The notes below the pieces were generated by a model that was given only the letters and a program-made list of their open reading frames with translations, was not told the DNA's origin and searched no databases. The position numbers and the translations under genes were made by a program. Shown one piece after another: positions 23,316-35,321 of a stretch of 64,000 nucleotides of DNA. This DNA is from Sambucus nigra (taxonomy: Eukaryota > Streptophyta > Magnoliopsida > Dipsacales > Adoxaceae), in NCBI GenBank assembly GCA_949130495.1, contig OX422215.1:528409755-528473754 (forward strand), in the 5' to 3' direction. Every line of letters starts with the position of its first letter. The stretch's first letter is position 1.

Positions 23316-25009
23316 ATGGACGAAGAACGTCCTTTACGGGAATACTTTGGCCGTTTCCCATTTTCTTGAAGCTTGTTTGACGTTGAGCCCGAATCGAACC
23401 TCCATTCATTAATTCATGGCTTTAACTCTCAAACGTCCACCGTCGATACTCGTGTGTCGTCCACACCCACATCTCCTACTCTACCGCCTCCGGTGCTGAG
23501 TATCAACACATCCCATGCTTCACCGTGCACACACTGCTTTCTTGTCGATCACTTGTCCCATGAGTGTTCATTTATTTTCTCTCCACCTGTACCCACCATG
23601 GAACATGTGTATCCCTATGACACTGTTTTGGAACCACCCTCGACGTATTGTCACGACATATCTAATGTCGAGGGGTATGAGTACCCAAGCTATTCATAGA
23701 GGCTGGATCACCCTTCCATGCAATATCAATCCCAACACCATGTTGTGGATCCTTATGGTTTCCAATAGTCGTCATCGCCACCTCATACACCTTATACCTA
23801 TCAGTCCCCTTACTATGATCCTCGTGCTGATCAACCTTTTGTCTCTCACGGAGATGATTCTCCCGTGTATGAACGACATGACCCCATTTCCTACACTTCA
23901 TATGAGCATTCTCCTCCTCCTAGTGTCTATAGTGAGTTGTGTTCACCTCAACCACCATCGCCACCCACCGACATCTCCCCGCCACCATGCCCATCCGCTC
24001 TAGACAGCCTGTTGCAAAAGTTTGAGCACACTCTTCAATCTCAAAATGAATCCCTTCAAAGGCTTGAATAACGGTTATATGATTTTGAGTGTGCGGACGA
24101 GTCGGATTTCACCCCAAGTCCACCCATTGTTGTCCCTATGTGGGACGATGATGTGTCATCTTGTCCCACTGATTTTGAGTGTGACCAACCCTATTATCCT
24201 GAGAATCTCAAAGTTGAGACCACTCCGTGGTCCGGGCCCCAAGTTGACAATTGTGTTGACATATCCATTGATTATGAGACTGATCCCACACCACCCTACC
24301 CTCTCGAACCCACCATCGAGGTTCGCCTTTACCCTTCCACCGAATCCTTATTTATGCCCGAGCCTACACCTTTTGATCCTTTCCTGTGTGTTCTCGAGGA
24401 ACAAATTCCTTATAATTTAGTTCCGGCTGCGAGTGCTTCCCATTGTCCTGAGATTGATTCCGAGTTGGTTCCTATCTCGCTGGATATGGATCCTGTCCCA
24501 CCATGCTTGTCTCCCGTGGAGTCAGATATTAATGTTGATTCATCTATCTCGGATTTGGCTGCCTCATTAAATTTTCCACCACTTCGACTGCTGCTATTCG
24601 GGTGGATAAGTTGATCACTCTATCATTTACTTTCACACCTCCTCCTACGAGTGCCCTTGAGGATTTTTCTGAGCCTTTTGAGGAGTGTGTCTCTCCTACT
24701 CGTGAGTTAGATCATCTTCCCCCATCCTTTGTCCCACCCGACCCACCCACTGTCCTTACCACCCCACCACTTGATTTAGACCTTGCTATTCTACTTTCCC
24801 TATTCACATCTAAGCATTTAGGTCCTCACCTCCACCCACCCTCCACCCTAGTCCTCCACGATCCCATTTGTGGGATTTTCATTGACCCCACCATCTATGT
24901 GAGTGTTCCTACTACTCTCCCCATACGTGACACCACGCTTGCTCCTGCATGCCTGCCACTTGCCTATTGTGGTAATTTTTATTTTCGCCCACTCATTGAC
25001 ATGTCATAG
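23316..25009 (+). pseudogene. gag remnant: start, CCHC knuckle and long Pro/acidic tail
   Basis: The ATG at 23316 gives MDEERPLREYFGRFPFS, an Athila-like gag N-terminus, then a stop or frameshift. The capsid core is missing. From 23373 the frame carries a perfect CX2CX4HX4C zinc knuckle (CTHCFLVDHLSHEC, 23526-23567). After a stop at 23697 and a shift of register it resumes in the same style at 23865-24071 (ALDSLLQKFEHTLQSQNESL, a short heptad-like stretch). A second stop at 24069 is followed by 24138-24614 and, in another frame, 24602-25009. The tail is about 480 residues, rich in Pro, Asp, Glu and Ser, with no domain I recognise. So few disruptions over 1.6 kb suggest recent or selected coding. 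It would bind element RNA during packaging. Confidence 0.65.
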
Positions 25010-25445
25010 CGCGACCACTATCATCGTCCATTTGTATAATGGTCGAGCACTTTCTATGAGGCCCACCCCATCCCAATTGCCAAACCATTTTGCTTCCCCA
25101 TCCAATTAGAGCACCATTATTATAGGGCCCTTGTTGCCCTCACATTTACGATAAAAGGCCCATGACCGGTGCCTGTTTACCCTCACCCTTACCGTTCTTC
25201 CATATACCTTTCTACCCACCCAACCATGGTCCACCGATGCTTTGCATCGTATGATTCACTTTTCCATACAATTGCATTGACCATTTTTACCGTTTATCCA
25301 ACAAGACTGACGCTTCAGTCTTGTTTGGGGGTAATTCTCGTCACCCAATTTTTCAGCCGCCCCGTGCTTTCATAGTTCTTATACTTAGGGTACGTTGCGA
25401 CTGGTCTGGCTGAAGACGTTAAACTTTGCGCTACCAGGAGGTAGC
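25010..25445 (+). other. 3' end of coding-like region with conserved Athila-type motif
   Basis: Coding-like, C-rich sequence continues with stops. It ends in GAAGACGTTAAACTTTGCGC then TACCAGGAGGTAGCCCGTC (25412-25450). A GACGTTAAAC...GCGCT...GGGAGGCAACCC block is common near the 3' end of plant Athila-like internal regions. Its function is unknown to me. Confidence 0.5.
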
Positions 25446-27155
25446 CCGTCATTCATTATTTCTAAGTATGAGTCTTATCCTGTTTGGGGTTTCACATCAC
25501 CCAATAATTTTCACATGCTTTAGAGACTTGTACGTATTTGTTTCGCATTTGTTCTTCAGAATTCCATCTCTGCTCAATCATGCGGTACATTTTCATTAGC
25601 GGCTCATTATGGTAATATATTTCCTCCCTTGTGCTTCTCAATTTTTTATAGATAGTTTTAAACATTCAAGACGATGTTCTTTTTTGTTTTGGGGTGAAAA
25701 ATTTATCAAAATCGTACCTCTTTTGAACATTTTTAGAAACAAGTGATTTTAAATTTTTTGTGCAGTTAAAATTAATTTTTTATTACATGAATTGTCTATC
25801 ACCCCTCTTTTAGAAATCTTAGAATATCTATGTTTGACCCAAAAATTACGCCTTTAATCATAAAATTAAATAATACCTCTTAAAGCGTACTTGCACTATG
25901 AATTTCTAGACTCAGCAATTTGTACTATCACTTTTACAATCAAAAGTTGTAGAGTAATTATATTCTCAAGAGAGCCTTAAAAGGTCACAAGTGGCGACTT
26001 AAACCCATGAGATTTGAGCTTTTCACCTTTTTGAGGGTTTTTACATATCTCCGAGTCACAAGTTGACTCAATGTTCTTTGGGTTCTACATTTAGTCGTTG
26101 CATGGTCTTATTATTTTTTTAATTTTGGCATAATCACTGAGAATGACATCACTTTCGAGTTGTAAGAAACATGTGTCTTGTAGTATGTCCCGAGCACTAA
26201 ACCGATTTTATCATACACTTACCCTTTTTACCCTTCACTCCACCTATTATCATTCCATATTTCCCTTACCCATATATGTCCCAGATACCATCCATATGTC
26301 ATTTCCCATCATTACCATCATTTTTTCGAAAAAGGATGTTTGAAATTATCAATGTAAATTGTCTTTATTTTCATTTTGAAAAGAAAAATGAATCGCAATA
26401 AAAAAGAGAAAAAAGAGAATATGTGTATATATATAGAAAAGATGAAAAAGAAAGCATGCGATCATAAATTGAAAAAATGAAGATATTAGTTATTCAAAGT
26501 GTGTCACACTCTTCTCAAAAACCCTATCATTCATCTTTTTCATTTCATTATCCCCTCATTCCTTTCATAAATGACATTTTTCACCCTTGGTAAAGTGTTC
26601 GAGAAAACGAGAAGATTATATGGTGAATAACTCGACATTCTCAACATAGTGGTTAGCAATCCTTCATGAGATAATATTTTTTTCATGTATCCATCAGTTT
26701 CAATAAAGTATGTGAGATGTTTGAACTCGTTCACATTTACTCACCTCCTCACACACTAGAGAGATACACTTACCCAATTCTCAGAGAGTTCGATGCAGAG
26801 AGATATATCCAGTAAGAATTGAAGTCAAAGCTTTGATTTTATAGAGGCAATCTAGGAATTACTCTAATGACACTTAAGACTGTTTCACATTAACACATGC
26901 TGAGTTTTATGAAGGATTACGCTTTTTGGTATTAAGTAATTTCATATCTTATTTTGATAGTTGAATACGGTGTTCCTTGGCATCCTTTTTAGTTGGGGTG
27001 TATAGCGTTTCATCATCTACTTAGATACTGCATTTAAATAACTTTTTGAATTTTATGGGTACATTCACGAGACACCACTCCTCCTGTAGGACAATCTATA
27101 GTTTTAACGTCTTGTTGCACACTTTTGGTTACTTATCTCTGTTTTCTCCCTGTCT
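25446..27155 (+). other. 3' non-coding part, Athila LTR-like
   Basis: No genes. Short GTTTGGGG and TTTTGGGG tracts near 25482 and 25687 are candidate polypurine tracts. Blocks around 25990-26045 and 27030-27085 resemble the LTR-like sequence at 4500-5650 in the same order, so this is probably an Athila-type LTR of a different subfamily from the left LTR. Confidence 0.45.
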
Positions 27156-27302
27156 TTCACATTAATTGTTTCACCTTGGAAGTTGGATTGATACCCGTAC
27201 TTACCGCATTACGAGTTGCTTTAAATAAAGTTTTGTAGGTATTCAAGGGATTTTGAAATTGGCTTTTGAAGACAAAGACTATACGCTAAAATCCAATTAT
27301 CA
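27156..27302 (+). mobile_element. Right terminus shared with the 5' LTR (147 bp)
   Basis: It is nearly identical to 22134-22279, from TTTCACATTAATTGTTTCACC to CCAATTATCA. Homology ends sharply on its left side. Confidence 0.8.
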
Positions 27303-29611
27303 GTAATAAAATCCAATGAATATATAAACCAATCCAACCTATAATATCCATCACCATGCTAATCTCCAAAATAAGTCTAACACCATTTACCTATTGCAAC
27401 CCAATTGAAATAATCTCACAATAAATATTTGACTGAAAAACCATAAACAACCGTGGAACCGATTGGCCCACCATATCCATAAGTAGCTATCAAATAATGA
27501 AAATGATAGAATGAAAAGTATTCTAAAATACAAAAGAAATAAAATAAAATACCAGATGCATCCAAAGATCTCCAACGCATCCTATGCAGCTACTCCAGTA
27601 ACTATACCTGAAATGTTAGTCAACGCAACGGGTCGGAGCCCACCATATGAATACTAGATATTCCTCCCAATTAAGGTTCGTAAATACAGACAATAGAATT
27701 ATACATGATAAACATCACAATAGAGTATTTTAAATTAAACGAGATGTATGTTAACAATGCGAGTGAAAATAACTACTATCATCTACCCACAACTAAGCCA
27801 TCCTAATTGTTTAAGTCCAATTATTCCATTTCATCATCTAATTATATTAAAGCCACTAATTCCATTTACACAATTTAATTAAATTTATTCTACTCGATTT
27901 TATTTATGTGACACCAATATAGCCAGTTCACTCCTTTACGAGTCCAGCACATATTGCTGGCGCGCCCAATTCTCTACACCACATAAAATTCGCGTCACTA
28001 TAACTGGTTCGCCGACCCAGCACATATTGGTGATGCTAACACATACCCACATCGCTATAGCCAGTTCACCTCTTATTGTTAGCCCTGCACATATTGGCGA
28101 CGCAAATTCATTTTAATACCCGTTTATTATCTTAGGCATTAATTCTCAATTTTCTCAACTCCTAATTATTTTCTATTACCTCACCCTCTAATCGAGCTTA
28201 AATCCTCGAACCACCTCTAGTACCATACCAATAGGTCTCAAAAATACAGATATATCATAACCTATCATTTAGGAAGAATGCCTACATAAATCACTACCTA
28301 GCCTCGCACTTAGGCTAATGATTTAACGGAAATTACGTAAAATTCAGCCCCCCTCTGGAGTCATCCCTCCTTAAAAATCTATAATAACTAGTACCATAAC
28401 TAGAAAGTGTTACCAACAACTAAGCCCTACCTACTAGCCCCATACCTAGCAAGCAACCTAAAAATAAGGTGAGAGCACTAACTACCCTAACAATCCCGTC
28501 GTCCCCGTGGTGTTAATTTTTATTAACATGACAAATTATATATGGACTATTCTCAACTTATCGCAACAATTCTTTAAATTCATAGCAACATTACGATTTA
28601 TCCAATTTATGATCGGTTAATTAATATTAATTAGGCAATTCTTTTTCTCATCATTTTATCGAATTTCTATTCACATGCTTATTTTTAGGACCATATAACA
28701 ATAAATCTCTATTCTACAAGATGAAAAAAATTGACGTGATTTTATATATCAAAATCAATTTTAACATCCCTAAAATTTATTCTACATGAGAACGTCATAA
28801 GTTGTAACGGAATCCTAACCTCTAATTTAAACAATGCAAGGGTTTTGAGTCTTAAATCGTATTCAAGATTTGAATAAACACAATCCCAAATTTAGTTTCA
28901 CTTTTCTAATTAGTCTATCTAATTTATATTAAGAAAATAATAATTATTAGTGTTTAGGCAATATTTAAAATGCATAATATTAAAGGGGAATAATAGAAGT
29001 ATTCATGTCCATAAAAAGTCATCTTGCCAATCTGATTACACGATTGCGTCTCTCGAAAATTGTAAAGACATCTTCTTGGTTGTTCTTGAGAAAATTTGAT
29101 TTAGATCTTCAAAACATAGGTTGGAAGTTGTGTTTAATGGCGTTTAGGATTTGTAGATGAGTGGAGATAATAATTTGGGAGGCTACTACTTTTTAAGAAA
29201 GGTTAAAAGTGTTTTAAAAAGTCTAAACCCGTCCATTATATAAAGGATTTAAAGAAAGAGTCTTGATTAAATACAAACACTAAAAATTACATTAAGAACA
29301 TTCAGACCATTGGAATTGGCTGAAATTTTGATATGTTATAGCTTATGGAGAGACGAAGCTGCTATTAAAAATTCAGCTCGATCGGACGATTGATTTTGTT
29401 TTTCTCCTTAGGTCGGATCCTCTCTTGATTTTTATATAAAAAATTACAATTTCCAAATTTTAATCCCGATTTAAATTTCACTTAATACCTTATTTTATAT
29501 ATAAAAACCAACATTTTTACATACCAAAATTGGATAGATTCCAAAAAATTATTTTCCAAAATTTTTAATTTAATACAGATTTTTATGGCTAAAAAATCAC
29601 AGGGTGTTTCA
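27303..29611 (-). mobile_element. LTR-B of the tandem array, right segment
   Basis: It resumes the LTR after the gag-only insertion and runs to AGGGTGTTTCA. It is colinear with LTR-A 15815-18104. With 19569-19698 the LTR totals about 2.43 kb. It contains the TATAGCCAGTTC sub-repeats (27918-28106). No gene. Confidence 0.85.
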
Positions 29612-30140
29612 TATTCCCCCACTAATACAGGAATTTCATCCTCAAAATTTGACGAAGTGTTAACGTCAAACGTAAAGTCGTGCAAATAAAATAAGGCTTA
29701 CATATGCCTACCCTTAAAAGGCTACAATTGGACTCCAATACACCCAATCCTACACGCACATACCACATGAACAAAGATACAATATATACCCTAACTATAA
29801 ATATACGCATAACTATGAAAATAACAGTGTACCACGCTCTCTCGCGAATCACCACTCGATTATATCTCCAAAACACATCGCAAGCTTAAATATTTAAATC
29901 AAATCACATAAATTCATCGATATTAGATATACCCAAAATTTATACTAACGATCTGTCAAACAAATATCGTTTTCAAAATCCACTCTAAGGATCCTCACAT
30001 TAAGATTACTATTTCTAACCTCAATACCTACAACGCCCTTAACACAAAACTCCCTATCTCTAAGAAACACAGCTAGCACATATGCTAGACCCAATACCTT
30101 AATGAGTATGAATCAATAAAGCGGGATAAAAGATCGATAA
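29612..30140 (-). mobile_element. Internal region 2 of the array, left segment
   Basis: It is colinear with internal 1 but without the two MITEs. It begins with TATTCCCCCACTAATACAGG (reverse purine tract and Tekay/Del 3' signature) and is split after 30140 by the Tat-like element. The last five bases gataa are its target duplication. Confidence 0.8.
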
Positions 30141-30842
30141 TGAGAGAACAAATATAGCACCCTGTCGCGGATGGTGTCTGCACTGCACATGTTTCCATAC
30201 CGTGCCCCTTCTCAGCATAGGGTGCAGCCCTACTCAACACGGGGTGAGACCCTACCAAAGACAGGGCGCAACACATACCATCCGACCATCAAGATTACAC
30301 TGCGGTACTACCCAGTATAGGGTGCGGCACCTATTGGCTCTAGCCTTTGGCAGGGCGCAGCACCCACATTGCTTGCCTTATAGGCCGAATCCCTCTCCAT
30401 TACAGTAACTCCAGATTTTAAATACATCACGTGCCCAGAGCACGTGAGCAGATCTCCCATAAATAGAGTACCACACCTCGAAATAAGGGATCGATTCCCC
30501 TCACCCGGGAAGATTCCACGATACCTAGTGAAGCCTTGCCAAATTCTCTCTACACTGCCTCATCATACAGCTTGGGGGATGTTCACCTCCATAGTAGCCA
30601 CACCTACGGCCATGTACTATCCTTTATTCTCATACTTGTACGCCTCTTTAGGCACGATTATATTGTACAATGAAACACATATAATGAGAACGAAGCAACA
30701 CAATGGACGTAGGTCTATTTTAGAGGCTGAACCACTCTATATATTGTCTTCTCTCTATTTACTAATTTTGTTTACTTATTATACACTTTACTCTTGATTT
30801 GCTGGTACGAAAACGATAAGTGGACGATTTCTCGTATCATCA
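30141..30842 (+). mobile_element. 5' LTR of the Tat-like element
   Basis: It runs from TGAGAGAACAAATATAGCAC to CGTATCATCA. A TATA box (CCCATAAATAGAG near 30457) and the downstream CAATGGACGTAGGTC block (near 30700) are typical of this lineage. It differs from the 3' LTR by a 21-bp indel near 30600 and scattered substitutions. Confidence 0.85.
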
Positions 30843-30845
30843 ATT

Positions 30846-30863
30846 TGGTGCCATCTGTGGGAA
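30846..30863 (+). other. Primer-binding site of the Tat-like element
   Basis: TGGTGCCATCTGTGGGAA, close to the TGGCGCCGTCTGTGGGAA site of Tat-type elements, lies three bases after the LTR. Confidence 0.8.
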
Positions 30864-31825
30864 ACGAGATATTTCAATCTTGTTTCTCTATGTTTCGAGT
30901 TCTTAAACACCTTATTCTACACATGGGGATCCTTTGGATCATTATCTCATGGGTGGATTTCGATTATTGAACTCATATTTTGTATACACACTTAAATGGG
31001 TATCGCATATTTTCAAATCTGTCTAGGGGTCTCCTTTTTTATGACCTTAGATCTATTTTTACATACCCCAATGATGTTACCTCACTAAGATGACATTGAA
31101 AAGTGCAAAGGTCAATAGCCTCGCAAAGGTGGGTGATTACGAAAGAGTTATATTTACTCTCTTTTAGTTGATTCTTTGCCTATGATCTACGATTTATCAT
31201 TATAATTGTGCCATTTTGTGCACCGAGATGTTATTATCTCAGTGGATAGACCCTAGTAGGTATGCTCTCCATGAGTTTTGGGAGAAAAACTCAGTTTTAG
31301 GGTTTCAATTTTGGGATTGTCCCTTCAGTGCCTAGGTAGGGATGCGGCGTGGTAGTTCAACTACCTACATGACGCGGCCTCTACTGGGGAAGTTGTATTA
31401 CAGAAGCTTCAAAACATCAAGGAACGTACTCAGGTGGTCTCCAGCTCAAACTTGGTGAATATCATACAAAGGCCACGGCAGTGACCTATGTGCCATACTG
31501 GTCGCAGCCTCAGCAGCAATACCGTATAGCAGTGCAAACACTGCATCCCCATTTCCTACTTGATTACTCCAATATCCCTGAGATTACTCACTTCTGTTAG
31601 TTTTTTCTCAGATTATACATACTTTGTAAAGACTAACAAAAGAAGAAATGGATTGAGAATCTATCCAAAGCACAGAAGTCAAAGATGAGATTGTGTAGCT
31701 GTACAATCACCTCAAGCACCTCTACGACAGTCATGCCTCACTCCAGAACTAGGTCAACTATTTGGCTCAGAGGGTCCTAATGCTATAGGTCACGGCCTCA
31801 CCCAATATAGGTGCGACACCCAGAA

Positions 31826-32187
31826 TTGGTGCTGCCGCAGCCCCAAAAGTCTCACCCGAGGAAGTGCACGAGCTAAAAGCACTGGCCGCAGAACGCAAGG
31901 CCGCTGTCAAGGTCCTAAAAAGGAGAATGGAGAAGGCAGAGAAGAAATCTGAGGCCTACACCCCGTTGGCCTTCCCGATTGAAGATATCTTTGAGTTCAT
32001 CAAAGAAGACAAGCTATTGAGGTGGTCAAAAAAGCTGAGAGCTCCACCCCACAAGAGGAACAAAGCTACTTGGTGCAAATTCGATCTGGACCATGGCCAT
32101 GACACTGAGTAGTGCTATGCACTAAAAGATGAAATTAAAAGGCTGATTGGGCAAGGGATGCTGCGGAGGTTCCTCAAATATGTTTAG
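31826..32187 (+). pseudogene. gag C-terminal fragment, Tat type
   Basis: The readable frame runs from GAAAAPKVSPEEVHELKAL through a Lys-rich helix to the nucleocapsid-like WCKFDLDHGHDTE, then a stop (TAG, 32110-32112), then CYALKDEIKRLIGQGMLRRF. This is the CxFHxDHGHDTExC...LKDEIExLI block at the end of Tat gag proteins, with Asp where His would be in FH. The N-terminal capsid part is not recognisable and the frame ends at 32187. Pol does not follow. Confidence 0.8.
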
Positions 32188-32319
32188 GGGATGAAGTCTA
32201 GTCTCACAGACCGTATGCCCATTTTTCATGCTTATGTCTTATATTCCATCTATCTCTACTTACCAGTGACAAATCTTCTTATGCCGTTTTAAACTAAACT
32301 TTGTATTATCTTTACAAAG

Positions 32320-32366
<47 letters not shown>

Positions 32367-32648
32367 CAAGTTCACTTTTATATTGCCATATTTTGATTCT
32401 CATTTCCATGAAATGTTATCTTATAAAAATCATTTTTTGTCTTAAACAGCCATATCTCGATTGGAGACAATATGTTAGATATGGAATAACAGATTATCTC
32501 GAAAGACTATAATTGTTTTGGGAAGCACCTGCAGAGGGATTGTGTTCTTAATTAGATCACAAGTTCCCCTCATAGATGTGCAACTATATCTTTTCATATG
32601 ATGATCATATTCACAAAAGCATGTAGGGATTCAAGGAGCTCTTATTAT
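32188..32648 (+). other. Non-coding part of the Tat-like element
   Basis: Contains a (TA)20 run at 32322-32361. No protease or reverse transcriptase signature is present where pol should begin. Confidence 0.6.
32322..32361. repeat. (TA)20 microsatellite
   Basis: Uninterrupted TA units downstream of the gag fragment. Confidence 0.95.
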
Positions 32649-32815
32649 CCATAGGGGCTTGCGATGCCCGTTTGCTACTATCGGGATGCTGTAATTAGCC
32701 ACGGGGGCTTATAATTCCCGTTCTTAACTTTTAGGAAGTTTCATTAGCCACGGGGGCTTACAATGCTCGTTCTTAGCTTTCAGGATGCGTCGTTAAGTCG
32801 GGAGACTTGTAATAT
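32649..32815 (+). repeat. Tandem repeat of about 50 bp, three copies
   Basis: Units begin CCAxxGGGGCTT and continue with CCCGTT. Starts are near 32649, 32699 and 32748, with a fourth decayed unit near 32795. Confidence 0.75.
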
Positions 32816-32845
32816 CTATCCAGGGATGGATTTATATATATCCAT

Positions 32846-33172
32846 AATTGTGGGTGTCTTAATAATATAACCCATCTTGGGGAGGCTTGAAAGTATACCG
32901 TATATTAGCTGTGGGTGGCTTACTACCATAACCCAACCTGGGGAGGCTTGAAAGTATCCTGTATGTTAGCTATGGGTGGCTTAATAACATAACCCAACCT
33001 GGGGAGGCTTGAAAGTATCCTGTATGTTATCTGTGGGTGGCTTCATAACATAACCCAGCCTGGGGAGGCTTGAAAGTATCCTTTATGATAGCTGTGGGTA
33101 ACTTAACAACATAACCCAGCCTGGGGAGGCTTGAAAGTATCTTGTATGTTAGCTGTGGGTATCCTGTATATC
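32846..33172 (+). repeat. 61-bp tandem repeat, five copies plus a partial
   Basis: Units carry AGCTGTGGGTGGCTTAATAA, CATAACCCAACCTGGGGAGG and CTTGAAAGTATCCTGTATGTT. Starts are at 32846, 32907, 32968, 33029, 33090 and a partial at 33151. It lies downstream of gag and upstream of the 3' LTR, a position where Tat-type elements are known to carry satellite-seeding arrays. Confidence 0.9.
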
Positions 33173-34519
33173 TACAAAGGCCCATTTTCAGATGGAAGGG
33201 CTAGAAGAGTGCAATAGCCTTATCAATACAGCTGTAACCATTAAAGTGACTAAGTTGATGTGGTAATGGCTTGCATTTAGATCCAATTGAAGTGACTAGA
33301 GGAAAACCATGAGAGGCAGTTGCTGTTTTACTGTAATAAAAAAAGCATGCCAAAGCTTCATAATCTTAAAGGCTAAATATACGATCGCGGAAATTAAATG
33401 AATACATTGAGCGACGAGGGCAAGCAGTGTAGTTGACCTGCCGCGACCATGATCAAGAAGCACTATTATAATGATCCAGTCATAAGGTGCCGCGACCTAT
33501 GTAAAGTGCACATGGCAATCTACGATACAGTGCCGCAGCCTAAAACTAATTCAAGGTTTAACTAAGTAAGCAAGATGTAAAAGAGTAAGTTGAAGTATCA
33601 ACACATTGGAAGAAAAATCATTGGGTGGCCGCAACCTTAATTAAAATTACAAGACGCAACCTTGTCCATTCTTTATATTCCATATTGGTTATGGGATGAC
33701 AAAAAATAACTATATTTGTTCAAGCACCCAATCCACATCAGAGTGCCGCGGCCTTAAGTTATATTCCATTACAAATATATTTGTTCAAGCACCCAATCCA
33801 CATCAGAGTGCCACAGCCTTAAGTTATATTCCATTTTGGTTTCTAAATAGGGCCGCAACCCATGACCCATACGTTTGCAAGAAGAAAATGCATAATTCAA
33901 GGAAGCAAAACATTCATTCACGTATCAAAGAAAGCAAATTAGAAAAACAAGATCAATGACCTAGAATACAAAGAGTTTATTCAAGAATGGTAAGAACAAT
34001 TATAAGATTTCAATATGATTCGACACAAACGCAGTTTGTATGGTTTAAGCAGTGGAAGATTAAGGGTGCATTTCATATTATGAAGGTCGATTCAAGGAAT
34101 TTTAGCAACAATTAAAATTATTTACCATGCACAGATGCAATCCAGAAAAATCAACACGAAGATCAGAAATGTAGAAATTCATGTGTTCGTCTATTTAAAG
34201 AAGAATTACGAACTGCAAAAGCTATTTAAAAAATGATTGGTTGAAAAATTACCTGGAAATGAAGAAGATCGGCAATGATCAACCACAAACCGCCTTAGCA
34301 CCACCACACACGGCCTTGGAAAATCGTCGAAAAATGCAAGAAGACAGACGCGCAGGAACTCACTCTCGATATGCTCTCAAGGATTTGGAAAACATAATGA
34401 AGTCCATGGCCTGAACAATTTATATAGGAGCGTGGAAGATGAATCGTCGCCTTGGAAGTATTGCGGCACTCAAGAAGACTGAACTAAGACGCAACCCCAA
34501 TTGTAATCTCTTGGCACTA
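33173..34519 (+). other. 3' untranslated region of the Tat-like element
   Basis: Non-coding. Scattered GTGCCGCGACC/GTGCCGCGGCC words recur between 33440 and 33860. No domain is seen in the short frames. Confidence 0.6.
33711..33840 (+). repeat. 65-bp tandem duplication
   Basis: TTTGTTCAAGCACCCAATCC followed by ACATCAGAGTGCC and AAGTTATATTCCATT occurs twice, with starts offset by 65 bp (CAAGCACCCA at 33721 and 33786). Confidence 0.85.
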
Positions 34520-34535
34520 CGACTTGGGGGCTTAT
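34520..34535 (+). other. Polypurine tract region of the Tat-like element
   Basis: CGACTTGGGGGCTTAT lies directly before the 3' LTR start; the GGGGG core is flanked by pyrimidines, so it is a weak tract. Confidence 0.55.
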
Positions 34536-35258
34536 TGATACTACAAATATAGCACCCTGTCGCGGATGGTGTTCTGCACTGCACATGTTTACATACCGCG
34601 CCCCTTCTCAACATAGGGTGCGACCCTACTCAACACGGGGTGCGACCCTACCAAATACAGGGCGTGGCACATACCACCCGCCCATCAAGATTACGCCGTG
34701 GCACTACCCAGTACAGGGTGCGACACCTATTGGCTCTAGCCTTTGGCAGGGGTAAGCACCCACATTTCATACCTTACAGGCCGCATCCCTCTCCATTACA
34801 GTAACTCTAGATTTTATATACGTCACTTGCCCAGAGCACATGAGCAGATCTCCCATAAATAGAGGACCACACCTCGAAATAAGGGATCGATTCCCCTCAC
34901 CCGGGCAGATTCCATAATACCTAATAAAGCCCTGCCAAATTCTCTCTAAATCGCCTCAGCATACATCTTTGGGGATGCTCACCTCCATGGTAGCCACACC
35001 TTCGGCACTCTCGGAACCTCTACGGCCATGTACTCTCCTTTATTCTCATACGTATACGCCACTTTAGGCACGATTATATTGTACAATGCAACACATATAA
35101 TGATAATGGAACAACACAGTGGACATAGGCCTATTTTTGAGATTGAAGCACTCTATATCTTCTCTTCTCTCTATTTACTCGCTTTGTTTACTTATTATAC
35201 ACTTTACTCTTGATTTGATGGTACGAAAACGACAAGTGGATGATTTCTCATATCATCA
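34536..35258 (+). mobile_element. 3' LTR of the Tat-like element
   Basis: It runs from TGATACTACAAATATAGCAC to CATATCATCA and is homologous to 30141-30842 along its length. It carries the extra 21 bp (around 35005-35025) missing from the 5' LTR. Confidence 0.88.
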
Positions 35259-35321
35259 GATAACGCGAAAGCTAAACGGACCCATAACCTATGAGACCTA
35301 AGACCATGCTTTGATACCATC
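35259..35321 (-). mobile_element. Internal region 2, right segment with primer-binding site
   Basis: It resumes the array internal region after the gataa duplication. The reverse complement of 35304-35320 is ATGGTATCAAAGCATGG, a tRNA-Met-type primer site, one base from LTR-C. Confidence 0.8.

Larger units (their letters stand above)
19699..27302 (+). mobile_element. Non-autonomous Athila-primed gag-only element, 7.6 kb
   Basis: It is inserted in LTR-B. It begins TGATAATCACTC and ends AATTATCA (inverted ends TGATAA/TTATCA). The flanking 5-mers gcaat (19694-19698) and gtaat (27303-27307) are a target duplication with one change. It has an Asp-tRNA-type primer site, a gag remnant and a 3' conserved motif, but no protease, reverse transcriptase or integrase. 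Oddly, the left LTR is 2581 bp while the right end matches it only for the last 147 bp. The 3' LTR is therefore deleted or replaced. Confidence 0.75.
30141..35258 (+). mobile_element. Tat-like gag-only retrotransposon, 5118 bp
   Basis: A complete but non-autonomous element with 702 and 723 bp LTRs, a primer site, a short gag fragment, several tandem arrays and a purine tract. A perfect duplication gataa flanks it (30136-30140 and 35259-35263). It sits in internal 2; the empty site is visible in internal 1 (AGATCAGTAACACGAAAGC at 19502-19520). Pol is absent. Confidence 0.88.

Noticed and set aside
25169..25375. Possible extension of the gag-only element's protein
   Set aside because: Stops interrupt it and the region leads into the conserved 3' motif; it was kept only as coding-like sequence.
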